From Agarophyton chilense (Eukaryota; Rhodophyta; Florideophyceae; Gracilariales; Gracilariaceae), in NCBI GenBank assembly GCA_030374765.1, contig JARGXX010000113.1, forward strand, positions 248,001 through 312,000: a stretch of 64,000 nucleotides of DNA. The letters are read 5' to 3'. Within the stretch, counting starts at the first letter, position 1. The number at the start of each line of letters is the position of its first letter. The notes under the pieces are model-generated. The model was not told where the DNA came from. It did not search any database and saw nothing but the letters and a program-made list of their open reading frames with translations. Of this stretch, positions 22,338 to 33,290 are shown in pieces. Both the position numbers and the translations under genes were made by a program.

Positions 22338-23667
22338 GGGTGCTAGATTTCTATTTTGGGTGTGCTAGAATGTCTATGGTAAGCATTCAAAAATTCGCAG
22401 AAATTTGATGCCAGAATATCTAGCGCAAAAATACTAGCCCAAGTGAATTTTGGGGAGAATCTAGGAAACTAGCAAACATCCGTACTAACACCGGCACACC
22501 AGAAAGAATGGAACAAAACTTGGGAGATATCTTTCGATACTCATTTATCCTAGACCATGAATTCTACCGACAATGAACGGAATACTGAATGCTATCTAGC
22601 GCATTATCATTCATTTCGTGCAGGTATCGTAGCTAGTATGAACCATTAAAATGCTTTGCAAATTCAATTTAATGTTCTCTAATGACCCTATGGCCAGTGC
22701 ATAATACGGCGATCCTGCAACTGAGACCCGAAACGGGTCCCCGTTGCACGTGAAATGACATCTTCCGAATTCACGTGCGCTTTGCATCACGTTCTCTGAT
22801 CGTTACGCTTCACTTCGCGTCGCGCGAAGCGCAACGCAAAGAACCCTCCATTCTCCGAGAACCGTCCAAGCGGTACACGAGTTCACCCTTCATCAATCAC
22901 AAATTCCTATATTACTAGATAGACATCACAAACTCACACAAGTTAGAGCCCAATTCCTCGCTTCATGCAAGCAAATTCCATATAAACAAACTTACCTCTC
23001 CCAAATATGTGCTCCTTGTCTTGCTCCCACTTTGTGCATTCGCATCAATAAATAGACCAAAGTCAGATCTCCGTCACAAATAAAACCCAAACCACATCAG
23101 CACCACACTCACCTCTATAGTGACCACTTATCCTACCTCTTGTCCAATCTTGCCTCCCTGTTCTCTTGCAGCAGCAAACAACGGCAAGTCAGATATCCTT
23201 CCGTAACGCATACAAGATATGAATGAAGCTCGCACTTACCTTTGATGCCACCATTTCCCGATCAACCACTGTCGTAACAAGAAAGAAATATAAGTCAGAC
23301 TTCCGCCAAAAATCGAAACCACATTACTTAAATGACGCACTCACCTCCTAAGAACCTTGCTCGGCCCAGTCCTTCCAGAATGTCCCCCTCTTCACCTAAT
23401 CGCTCCTTTCTGTCGCTTCGCAGCAGCAAAAAATAACATGTCTGATTGGTGATTCTTCGACAAGCCTGCGAGGACTTTCGAATGCTGGAGGAACTATGGC
23501 TCTTGGAATCATGCACTTTGCCCGTTTTCGAGGAGGCCCTGTTTCCCCCGCAGTTGTTTCTGCTCTTCTCTGATATAAACCGGATTCCTCATCCCCTGTG
23601 GAAACTAAAGTCTCTGTTTCCTGGGATTTCAATTTGCGCATTGGATACATTCTAGAGCGATCGTTCT
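22338..23667. other. left subterminal region of the 10.6-kb element
   Basis: The first 350 bp hold at least seven CTAG-core motifs (CTAGAT, CTAGAA, CTAGCG, CTAGCC and others). Farther in, from about 22900, is a CT-rich plus strand with repeated AAGTCAGA-like strings about every 70-130 bp (near 23062, 23187 and 23292), perhaps intron-like material of a captured gene. No coding region can be supported. Confidence 0.4.
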
Positions 23668-24170
23668 TCACAGTGTTACTAGAGATATTCGAGATATTGG
23701 ACACTTTTTGGTGTGAACCCTCTCCCAGATACGGGAGAGTGTCTTTTCTCGGACGGCGACGGTAGGTACTGGACACATGTCATCTCCATGACCTTCGCTG
23801 AAGCATCGAGGGCACACCTGCCTGTCGCAATCCGGGCAGGTCATGTTCGCGGTATTGACGCATAGTTTACGCACATTGCACCGCAACAGTTTCCAACATC
23901 CCACCTTTGGACACCATGCTGCGGTAGGGTTGCTTCCATGCTGAATCTTGGAGCAAAAGAAAAGACACCTTTTGAATTAGAGCTCTCCCACGATATTTCT
24001 CACTTCGGCGTCGGGGATGAGCTCATGGCACAGAAAACAGGAGAGATGATTGAAATCACCGTCCTTGATTTCGACGCGAAGCCACGAGCGGAGACAGTGA
24101 TGAAAGGCGGTGACGCGGCATTGCGGGCATGGGCGTAAAGGGGACGAATCTGGATGAAAACAGATTTTGC
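23668..24170 (-). pseudogene. RBR-type E3 ubiquitin ligase fragment (RING1-IBR)
   Basis: On the minus strand a frame ending near 23985 gives CKICFHPDSSPLRPCPQC and HHCLRSWLRVEIKDGD, then SCFLCHELI, like the first RING of RBR ligases. After a stop and frame change, the IBR-like part reads AAWCPKVGCWKLLRCN, MTCPDCDRQVCPRCFSEGH and DDMCP. It is followed by a Trp-containing linker and THTKKCP-like cysteine spacing at the start of the second RING. RBR ligases pass ubiquitin through a RING2 cysteine, which is missing here. The piece is broken and lacks both gene ends. The assignment rests on cysteine spacing. Confidence 0.55.
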
Positions 24171-24865
24171 ATCTTGCGTCGTCATATTAAGCTGGTGAGG
24201 GCATACCAGCGTCGGTGAGAAAGTCAGGGTCTTGGGGGCGGAAGCGCGCCAAGCTGAAGTGTTGAGTGACGGACTGAAAAGGCACGGGCAGGAAGTCGGG
24301 ATACTCGGCATCGTCGGCGCTCTGGGAGGAAGGGACGGCATCGGTTTGCACAAGAACGTCAGTAAAGCCAAAGTGGGCGTACAGGCGATGCAGTGCCATG
24401 CTAAGCGACGGAGGATGGAGGAGGAAGAAGGAGTGAGGGGGCGAGGGGGGCAGATGGGGCAGATGAGGTGCGGTGCCGGATGACAGATCGATGTTTTGGG
24501 ATCCGGGGCCTGTTGGAGGTGGTGGCACGTTGAGAGGTGACGACGATAGGCTGAGAATCTGGTCCGAAGAGCTGCGTCAGTCGTCGGCCTCGGAAATGGA
24601 AAAAGATGGATGGCCATCACTTGGTTGAGACTGACTCAGATGAAAGAGTAAAATGGTACACAAAAAAAGATGAACTCAGCCCTCATGATCCTGGGTGAAG
24701 TAGATACTCGTACCAAACCTTGATCAAGACGTAGGCACAGTTATTGTATCATTTGCAGTAGGGCGCTAAAGAGAGTTTTTCCAGCTCTCAATGCGGAGGG
24801 TATTCTGGTGATCGCTCTGCCCTCCATCTATTTTCGGCGGCAGATTCCTACGATGGAACGAAGGT

Positions 24866-26285
24866 TCAGGAGGCGTGGCTGTCAATGCATGAAATCACGA
24901 CCCGAGAATATGACTTAAAACTGCTGAGACTTTTTTTTGCATCACATGGCAGTGGAGCGTGATGACTGGTGGGGGTACTTGAACTTCGAATGAATGCTGA
25001 TCCTGAAGTTCCAGTAAGGACCATTGGATGTGCACTAAGTTCATGTTGGCCAAAATTTCTGATTCCATCGCCCAATAAATTATCTTGAAACCGAGGGTTA
25101 GATCGACTTTGGCAATAGGCTACTTTTCGATATGAGTTCGTGGTCCATCGAAAGGTATTCCCTCCCAAAATGTGGGAATGACCAGTCGGAAGACCGTAAC
25201 AATTGATTGAGTTATTTGCTGCGGAACATAACCTGTCTTCTCCCAGCTTGTTGCTCTTTTGGGGCGAAGGACCAAAAATCGGGCGGCCTCCGTCAAGGTT
25301 TTCATTTTGCTTTTCTTCAACTCTTAGCATTGGAAAGGGCTTTGTTAGACACTCTATTGAAGTAGGCAAACGACCGGCCTTAAGGATACGGAGAGAAGTT
25401 TTCTTTCGCCTTTCCTCAATGCAAGATTTCTCTTCGGCTGAAATCGTATGATATCCACCGGATGCATAGTTTCTAAATAGATTCAAGAAAGATGACTTAT
25501 GGTGCAGATTGAGATCTTAGATGCGGTAAACCGTATTTCACTTCTATTCACAGAGTCCAGAAAATCATGTTCAGGGACATCCAAGAACAGCATGTCATCA
25601 TCTGAATTGAACTTGTCGGATAGTTCACATTTGTTCCCAGCAGAAAGAATCGTGCGCTCAACGACTTTCCTCGTTCCCTGGGACGTTGTTTCTGGAGAGA
25701 TGTTGGGGTGATGGGCTACGAAAGTTTCAAACTGAATAAGCACTCTTTGCGCTAGTGATGATGCTCGTGACTTTTGAAAGTACGACGCGCCACTGTTTTT
25801 CCCATGCACGACATCCTGTTTGTTTTTGCTCTTTCGTACAGAAGTAAGTATTTCCGACAAGTCTACAGAGATCTTCCCAGACAAATTTGGCAGCGACAAA
25901 GACCAGTGGAATTCCGACGAATTTTTTACATAGGACGATGGTGCAACCTAAACCAAGTTCAGCTCCGCGTTCGTCCCATAAAGTTTGAGCAACCCGTAAT
26001 GGTCTGGTATTCCGTCCTGAATATCCCTCCAAGCGTTCTCAAGACTACATGTCAGGGAGATGCAGTATTGATCTTCAGCGCGAATAACCGTCTTTTCTCG
26101 GTATGGAACGAAATACCGGATGCCCTCTGCCTTCTTGGAGTGGTCCCTAATGGTGGCGTTGATATCATCGATTATTCGAAAGGTGTCAGGGAAAAAATTG
26201 AAGTCCGTTTGGGACGAAAGTATATCATACGATACATGATGCTCATCATTCCATACTTGTGAAGTTTGTACAACCCTTGTTAGGA
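24866..26285 (-). pseudogene. unidentified captured gene fragment
   Basis: Three long minus-strand frames follow each other with few stops (25948-26285, 25483-25899, 24866-25486). Together they read like one protein of more than 400 residues, with a mixed N-terminal part (TDFNFFPDTFRIIDDINATI) and a Ser-rich, low-order rest. The plus strand is less protein-like. A GTAAGTATT near 25842 hints at an old splice site. I do not recognise the family. Confidence 0.35.
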
Positions 26286-26313
26286 TGAGAACGTTGGGAT
26301 TGAGGCGGCACGC

Positions 26314-27030
26314 ATGCATCAAGACCGAAAGATCGCCGGTCGTATTCTGGTGAAGGCAGTGAAGAACGTGCCAAAGTTGAGCAATTTTTGGCTGCAAGCA
26401 GCGGCGCTGGAGGTCGACAAGTCAGCGAAGAAGCGGGTATTGCGAAAAGAGTTGGAGGTGATTCTGAAGGGGGTAGATGTGTGGAAAGCTTCCATCGAAG
26501 TGGAATATCCGGCTGGAGTGCGCATGCTGCTTCTCAAGGCTGTTGAAAGAGTACCCCAGGAGGTAGATATGTGGATTGCATTGGCGCACCTAGATAGTTA
26601 TAAGCGGGCAAGATCGGTTCTGAAGCAAGCACAGAGGGTGGTACCTGGGCACATAGTGGTTTGGATCACAGTTGCACAGCAAGAAGAAATAGAACATGCC
26701 AAGAAAACGGAGGAGATGGTGAGGATCATGAGGGAGGGCGTCAAATGCGTGATCATTTCGCGGGAAAGATGGATCGAAGAAGCAATCGCAATGGAGGCGG
26801 GTGGGTATGACGGCACTGTGCACGCTATTGTGGAAAGTGCCATTGGAATAGGTGCAGGAGAACGGGAACTAGACCAATGTTGGTTCGAAGCGGTCTTCGA
26901 GGTGGTGGTCAGGGGGGTGGTAGTGAGGTGGGCGGTGGTACGAGTGGTTGTAGTGCGAGCGATCATGGGGTTTGCCGCGAGGGGTGTAGTGGAAGCGGTG
27001 ATGGACTGGGCGTTTGTGAAGGCGGGCTAG
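26314..27030 (+). pseudogene. PRPF6: PRPF6/Prp6-like HAT-repeat fragment
   Basis: Residues 1-190 of this open frame track the HAT-repeat region of the U4/U6-U5 tri-snRNP protein PRPF6: KKRVLRKELEVI, then W.A..E.E.P, then VDMWIALAHLDSYKRARSVL, then VVWITVAQQEE, then IGIGAGERELDQCW. In the cell this protein bridges U5 and U4/U6 snRNPs. Only about a quarter of the gene is present, without the N-terminal PRP1 domain, and after about 26890 the frame turns into low-complexity Val/Arg/Gly sequence. The frame stays open although the copy is plainly partial. Another HAT-like scrap may lie at 27500-27640. Confidence 0.75.
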
Positions 27031-27084
27031 TTGGAGTGGGGCTTCGTGAGAGGGTTCGTAGTCAGAGTTAAGGTTGGAGCGGTG

Positions 27085-27330
27085 GTTGAGGGAGAGTTAG
27101 TGCGGGGGTGAGTTGCGGACGGGGTTGCGGCCGTGAGTTTCGGACGGGGTTGCGGCGGTGTTGGAGGGAGAATTAGTGCGGGGGTTAGGTGGGGACTGGG
27201 TTGCGGCCGTGGTGGAAGGAGATTTAGTGCGGGGGTTAGGTGGGGACAGGGTTGCGGCGGTGGTGGAGGGAGAGTTAGTGCGGAGGTGAGTTGCGGACGG
27301 GGTTGCGGACGAGGTAGCGGCCGCAGATGA
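27085..27330 (+). repeat. GC-rich minisatellite, unit about 51 bp
   Basis: About four to five degenerate units share the core TTAGTGCGGGGGT and GGGTTGCGGC. The 51-bp length is a multiple of three. It lies directly after the PRPF6 fragment and may have grown out of it. Confidence 0.7.
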
Positions 27331-28011
27331 TGTTTTGGTTGTGGTTGTACAAATGTTGATTTTGAAGACGGAGTTGGGTGTGGCATTGTATTTAGCAGGA
27401 AGTCGGGGAAGGTATGTCGCACTGAGAAAGGAGGTGGAGAGGAAATGGCAATGTTATGGTTAATTGCGGACGGGGTTGCAGCGGAAGATGATGTTTTGGT
27501 GAAGATGGTACAAACGTGGGTTGTGAAAGCTGAGTTGGCGTTTCCAGTGGATTCAGAAAGAGATCGGGGAAAGGTTGCCCTGAGGAGGGGGCTGGAGAGA
27601 ATGTGGATCACGGTGACGACGGTTGAGGCAAAGTAAAATGAAGTTTGGAAGCAGTCGGTGCGCTAATCCCAACAAGATGGCGAGTTGGAGGGTTGGCTTT
27701 CGGAAAAAAGGTGCGTAACGTGCAGCGTTGGATGCACCTCCGGTGAAAGCGCTGAGGGAGAAGGGAGGAGGGGAATGCGGAAATGGGGATGGCGGGATGC
27801 GGCTGTATGCAGGGGCGCGAGCAGCGCGGTAAATGTTTGGTGCGCGTCGAGCTGGGGCTTAAGGATGACTAGGGTTGAGAGAGAGGGAGGAGGAGGGTCC
27901 AGGGAAGGGAAGGGATTGCGTTCGGGGTAGTTGTGGTGGTGGTTTGAGCATCGCGGTTGCCGGGTTTTTTGGACCTCGACAAAGAGCCGTGCGCGTATGC
28001 AGTGATACCCG

Positions 28012-28197
28012 GCAGGAGGCCAATCGACACGGCGTCGCTGACGTCCGACTTCCGGCAATGTTTGAGCCTACTCTTTCTGTAGGTGGAGAGCAGATCGGCC
28101 TAAACGAGCTGATTTGCAAGGTACGGAGATCTGAACCTAGCTTTCTGATTGGTCAGAAGTCCGACGTCAGCGACGCCGTGTCGATTGGCCTCCTGCC
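28012..28197. repeat. short foldback: 42-bp inverted repeat with 100-bp loop
   Basis: GCAGGAGGCCAATCGACACG and the next 22 bases recur inverted at about 28156-28197 with about two mismatches. It could be a small MITE-like element or a captured hairpin. Confidence 0.7.
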
Positions 28198-28446
28198 CGA
28201 TTTCACCGCCTGTAGCCACCAGTAGCTGCAACACCCACTTTTCTCGCACATTTCTCCTACTCGCCTCGCCATCAACGTTGCTCACTGGAATTGATCTCTT
28301 TGCTACGCAGCAGCTCTTCGCTTCCTCCGCGTAGGCCCCGCGGTGTAGCGGCTCCGCGTGTCTACTGTGTGACCATTGCGTCTGTCCGTCCGTGTGCTCA
28401 CCTCGTTCATTTGCGTTCATGGTGAAGCTTCCTGACGCGGCGCACG

Positions 28447-29230
28447 GTGGCTAGCGTTCCCGACGACACTTTGTTTGACGCCATTTCGTCCGTGATGGCC
28501 TGCTATGAGACCTATCCTCTGTTTCTCCCTTGCGCCCCGACCTTTCGCACGGCCATGACCCATGATCGTGGTCGCATGGTCGTGGCCGCACGGTTTTGGT
28601 TGCCTGGTGCTCTACTTTCCTGCCGTACTCTTCTTGCACTCCCGTCTGCGCTTTCGCAGCATGTTTCCACCAGTCTCGCTCTGATCGCTGCTCTCGTCGC
28701 TCCACAAGCATATCGATAATGCCGCTATGTGAGGCACAGCTCGACAAAGAGTTACAAACTTCACACGGTGGAAAACTATGTCATCCGCGCTCTTACTAAC
28801 TTTCTATCTTTTATATCGTCCAATCTCCCACATGATCAATTCCCGACACTGAATCGTGTGCGAAATCACCACGCGGTGTATCGCTTTGAGTTCGCTTTGG
28901 GTGGCCATGAATTCCACGTCCACTGCAAACACTGCACATGTCCCCTCCGCTCGTTGAATCTCGAGTGCGTCTTTGAGCACATGAAATCTTGCACGCGACG
29001 CTTGCGTCTCTCACCAGGCTCCTCTTGCGGGTCATTCCTCGTGAGCCTGTCGTGTATCATCTTTGGAGCGATACCCACCGTTGCGACCAACTGTAGAATC
29101 TTATGAATCCGGGAGTCATGCACCGAGGAGAGCGAAACCACCATGTTCTGCAAAACTCATGACCATTGGCTCAACCGCCCGTATCGCAATCCTCACTCCC
29201 TCCACCAAACAGGCATGCGCTGCGCTCTCA
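28447..29230 (+). pseudogene. unidentified captured fragment with Cys/His-rich stretch
   Basis: Plus-strand frames 28447-28719 and 28729-29106 are protein-like and could be one gene with a frameshift. The second contains HCKHCTCPLRSLNLECVFEH and a following Cys, a possible zinc-binding arrangement. No family is recognised. It is a fragment in the packed element, next to the GH16 piece and convergent with it. Confidence 0.3.
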
Positions 29231-29241
29231 TATGCCACATG

Positions 29242-30075
29242 TTAGACTCCACCCGTTTTGAGTTTGTAAGAGTTTATCAGCTGCACTACGACGCTCGGCA
29301 TCCCGAACCAGTGAGGCATCGTTTCACAATCGACCTGTACCCACATTTCCTCGTGCCACTGTTCATTAGGAATTTGTCGAACGATATTGCCATTCATAAT
29401 CCATCTAATGTACTCCGGCGTGCATTCTAGGGCAGTGATGAATGTCTCATCACAAACTCGGAACGGCAGTGTTGTGGATTGAGGGTGATGCAATTTTCTT
29501 TCCAGAATTTGACCACCCTTGCGGAACACATGTGTGTTCATGGTGTAATTACGGTCGTAACCGCACTTTCCACTCACCTCGAACACACCGATTTGATTCC
29601 ACGTCTGAGCGTCGTTGCAGGCGAACCAGAAAGCACTTGCAACACAGGATTCTGCCGGCTCCACCTTTGCTTCGAAATATCCATATCTCACCTTTGTCTT
29701 GCTTCGAACAAACGCGGTTGAGAATTTGTGGTAGTCCGGAGGATAACAAGTCGGAGGCGCTTGTAGACGCGAGTGCAGCTGCAGGCGATCGTCTCGAACC
29801 GTCCCATTCTCCCTGTTAATCCATCCAGGAGCTCGACCCTTCCTATTTCTGTTGAATGGCTCCCACTTGTCGAGGTTCAGGGCATTACCTTCGAATTCGT
29901 CACTTACGCTCTCTATCAAAGTCCAGTCTCCTTCCTTTCCAGAAGGCCGTGAAGGAACTCGATCCAATAATCTATCCAGTAAGCCAATTGTCTCGTGCTT
30001 GACGTTGTGCCACTTTTCTTGACGCGATTGTACTTCTTGCGTTACAAAAGTTTTCAATGCCCCCGAGCCTTTCAA
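29242..30075 (-). pseudogene. GH16-family protein with altered active site
   Basis: This 277-residue frame has the GH16 beta-jelly-roll landmarks: DEFEGNALNLDKWEPFN (about 59-75), TAFVRSKTKVRYGYFEAKVE (120-139), SAFWFAC (147-153), and TMNTHVF (178-184). GH16 agarases, porphyranases and carrageenases cut red algal wall galactans with an E-x-D-x-x-E motif. Here that position (161-166) reads Q-I-G-V-F-E, so the nucleophile Glu is Gln and the Asp is Gly; only the acid/base Glu remains. No signal peptide is joined to the frame. It is probably an inactive captured copy, though a non-catalytic binding protein is possible. Confidence 0.75.
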
Positions 30076-30418
30076 CTGTTTTTTTGTATCTGAGTTTCAC
30101 AAAAATCCACTTTCCGGCTGGTGTCAGTATCTTGCTTGCAACTGGCCAGCGCAAACCGCGTCACCATTGAAGACTCAGCACACACCATGACCGGCTGCCA
30201 AATTGCACCGTGAACGAGAATATGAGCGGTCTCGGCCAACTTCGGAGTCGAACGGTTCCACACAACGCTTACATGCGCCCTCGTGCATGGCTCACACTGT
30301 TTGGATATCGGAGGCGCGATGGGGACTTTTCACGTAGTTTGTCGGTCAGTCTCTCAGTTGCCTCTCTCGCGTCCGTTTTCGTCTTCACTGCTTTGGAGCA
30401 CCCGTCCTTGAAGCAATA

Positions 30419-31790
30419 TGTACAACTACGTCGTCACCGCGCACAAGGCGGCGCGCGTCTGACACACAGCCGTGGGCAGCTTCTTGGCCGCGGATCAGCG
30501 CAACCTGCTCGTTGCCAAGGTCAGCTACATTCAATTGTATACCATAACCAAGGAAGGGAAGGCATGTGTCATTGAACTTCCAAATCATGGAGCTATTTCC
30601 CGTATGCACCTCATGCGAATCCCGGGTGAGACACAGGACCAACTTATCGTCATCACGGAAAAGTACAAGTTATATGAGCATTGTCGACCCCAAAGCCAAA
30701 TGTGTCGCGCTTCATCAGTACAAGCGTCTGCTGAAAGTAGTTCCCACCGAACGCGATGCTGACAAAACCGCCTTTAACGTCAGGCTCCTTGAGGAAACCA
30801 TCTTCGACATGGTGTTCCTCCACGGCTTTCAGTATCCCACTGTAGCCGTCTTGTGTGCTCATGGAAAAGAGAGCCGCGAGTTGCGAACGTAAGAAATCCG
30901 TATGAACGACCAAGACGTTGCGGAGGGTTCGTGGAAGAGCGCAACGCTGGAGATTACCGCCTCGAAACTCGTTGCTGTCCCAGATCCCATTGGCGGCGTT
31001 CTCATATTTGGAGAGGACTTTGTGACATACCTTACGGCTCATGGTGGGCAAATATCGCAACCATTCGAGGTTGCAATCATAACTGCCGTGGGCAAAGTGG
31101 GCGAGAAAGGCACTAGATACCTCATCGGTGATGAGAAGGGCTGTCTTAGCATTCCTTTGCTTATCACAGACCAAAAGAATACCATTACTGGTATCAAACT
31201 AGAAGCACTTGGCGAGACAAGTACTGCCTGTTGCATCTCTTATTTGGACAGTGCGTTCGCGTTCATGGGCTCTAATACCGGCGATTCACAGCTTGTTCGT
31301 CTAGGACGTGAGAGAAACGTATAAACTGGAAGTTTTGTAGAAATTGTACGAACTTATCCTCACTTGGGACCTATAATTGACTTTTGTATTGTGAAGGGTA
31401 TTGGATACTTACGACACGACCAGAATCAGGTGATCACATGCTCAAGGAAAGGATTGATCTTTGAGGATAATCCGCAAAGGAATCGGTATTTCTGAACATG
31501 CCTCGGAGGAGTTGCCGGGGATCAAGGACATGTTTTCTTTGAGGCGACATATCGATGAAAGATATGATTCGTACCTTCTTCAGACTTTTACTTCGGCTAC
31601 GAGGATGCTTGAACTAATCAGCGCCGACGAAATGGAACCGGCTAGAGTCTACCAGGGTTTGACGAGGAGACTCCAACCCTCTTTGCTGCGAACATGGAGG
31701 GTGATTTTATGGTTCAGGTTACGATGAAGAGCGTGCAAGTAACAGATTGCGTGACCATAACTGCACAGCCCACTCTCAGCTGGGTTCCAC
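30419..31790 (+). pseudogene. DDB1: DDB1-like fragment, frameshifted
   Basis: The fragment starts at the native ATG with MYNYVVTAHKAARV and follows the first beta-propeller of DDB1 over at least five frame changes. Recognisable blocks are TAFNVRLLEETIFDMVFLHG, AVPDPIGGVLIFGEDFVTYL, RYLIGDEKGCLSIPLLI, YLDSAFAFMGSNTGDSQLVR and LRIIRKGIGISEHASEELPG. DDB1 is the adaptor of CUL4 ubiquitin ligases and part of UV-damage recognition. About the first third of the roughly 1100-residue protein is present. The sequence before the ATG may be the captured promoter and leader. Confidence 0.85.
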
Positions 31791-32905
31791 CGGCGAACAC
31801 GCGTATATCGAAGAGCTTAGAGCGTTTCCCGTGAGTGAGGAGGATGTGGAGAAGGTGGAGGCAACGAAGGAGGTGGGCAAGAGGAAAGGGAGAGTTGGGG
31901 AGGAGACGCCAAATGTGGCGAGGGATACGGAGCTTGAGATAATGAGGGTGAAGGTGAAGGTAAGGGAGAAGAAGGGGAGAGAGAAGTAGGGGAGCTGGGT
32001 GGGTTGAGGACGTTGGCGACTGCTGTTAGTAAGACGGAGAGGGTTCTACCATAGCAGGAGATGTAAAGGTGGAATACTCTGGAACGAAAGGAGGAGCGTG
32101 GTGGGGGTGGAGCTGTGAAGGAGGAAAGGGTTAGTTCTCCGAAAGACTTCTATGCGCTGACGTTCCCGGAAACGGAAACGCAGCCGCCACCGGGCGGGAA
32201 GTACTTCTGAAGGGAAGAAATAGTGGGGTGATTCAAGAGTTAATTAGTGTTTAGTAAAGGGAAGTAAACTAGCGTTTCATTTACATCGAATGAGATGAAA
32301 ACTAGCGCTTTAGTGCCCTTGCGTTCTGCATTCTCCATTGCTAGGATTCGTGTGAATGCACGAAGGTGTGGTATCCGAAAAAACTGAATTAATTGCTTGC
32401 ACATTGCCCATTCCTCATTTTTGCAGATTTTTTTGACGATTTTCTTTGCCCCCTGCGCTTCTTGCACCTCATACTAGCATTGCAAGAACACCCCAGTTGA
32501 AGTAGGAGGCCTGATGGGGAAGAGGAGAAGGAGAAGGAGGGTTTGTGGCGGGGATTGCGGGGAGTGGAGAGGAGGATGAGGGGTGCAAGGGGATGGTGGA
32601 CGACACCAGATCGTATTGCGGATGGTAATTCTGGGAGATGTCATTGTCATACGGGTTTGTTGGAGGGTGTTTGAGAAAGACTATTGTCATTCACATCTAG
32701 CGTTTGGCATCCAAACATAGGCGGTACACTAGCAGGGGCTTTTGCCTTCGTTTCCCATTCATAATGTGCAGGTTTTTGATGTAGAATCGAAATCCAAAAC
32801 TAGCTGGCACTCTAAAAAATTAACAGAAATTACCTCTGCATCCGCGATCCGTCATTTTTCGCAGATTTTTCGCCGGATATCTTCCGGCATACTAGACTAG
32901 CGGCT
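31791..32905. other. right subterminal region of the 10.6-kb element
   Basis: Positions 31820-32210 are purine-rich and encode a Lys/Glu-rich plus frame, then a possible C-terminal tail (KDFYALTFPETETQPPPGG, before a stop near 32208) of another captured gene that I cannot name. From about 32270 the CTAGC/CTAGT motifs return up to the TIR. Confidence 0.4.
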
Positions 32906-32931
32906 AATACTAGCTTTCCGAGAACACAGAC
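32906..32931 (-). repeat. right TIR of the 10.6-kb element
   Basis: Inverted copy of 22312-22337 with one mismatch. Confidence 0.85.
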
Positions 32932-33290
32932 ATAAATGCTAGAAGTGAAGAAATATTCTCGGCAGAGATATGAGCACAGCTGCAGGTGTTATGTCATACC
33001 TGCGGCGGTTGAGTTTGCTGCGGATCGAGGAGGTGCCCCTAATCGTAGTTTTTCCAAAATTTTTAGTACTGCGTTATCGGAAAAGTACAGGTCGATTGCA
33101 ATCCGGAGTCACATAGTACATTTTTTTATTTCCTACAAATTCTACGAAAGGAAACAAGTATCTAAAATTATGCTTCAACAGTATCGCTTGCATCATCGCC
33201 CTTACATCTGTTACGTTCGGGAGCCAGGGAAGTGCCACTTGAAGGAGATTTTACAGTCCTGTTATTGAACGGAGTGATTTGCTGATGACG
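32932..33290 (+). pseudogene. E1 Ulp1-like peptidase, C-terminal part
   Basis: The frame resumes after the inserted element with MLEVKKYSRQRYEHSCRCYV. The catalytic Cys of the SCG motif is kept but the Gly is Arg. The rest matches MULE-L (3448-3776, minus) and MULE3 (56116-56382, minus). Stops and the 10.6-kb insertion make it non-functional. Confidence 0.65.

Larger units (their letters stand above)
22312..32931. mobile_element. 10.6-kb TIR element packed with host gene fragments
   Basis: The ends are 26-bp inverted repeats with one mismatch, starting GTCTGTG (22312-22337 and 32906-32931). The insertion falls inside the peptidase gene of E1; MULE-L, MULE2 and MULE3 are all uninterrupted at the same codons. 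Both subterminal regions are dense in CTAGC/CTAGT, the sort of repeat a transposase binds. No transposase was seen inside. The cargo in order is an RBR ligase piece (-), an unknown (-), PRPF6 (+), an unknown (+), GH16 (-) and DDB1 (+). Short flanks TTA (left) and TAA/ATA (right) could be a 3-bp target duplication but do not settle the superfamily. Confidence 0.85.

Noticed and set aside
24000..24620. 206-codon minus frame over the RBR fragment
   Set aside because: The neighbouring frame carries the Cys-x2-Cys pattern of a RING and reads as protein; this one is a Pro/Ser-rich shadow.
27027..27611. 194-codon minus frame, Pro/Thr/His-rich
   Set aside because: It is the antisense of the PRPF6-derived minisatellite and its repetitive composition follows from the tandem units.
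22312..32931. Host gene island surviving between transposons
   Set aside because: The genes are partial or frameshifted, lie in mixed orientation, and the block has TIRs and empty sites in three related MULEs.
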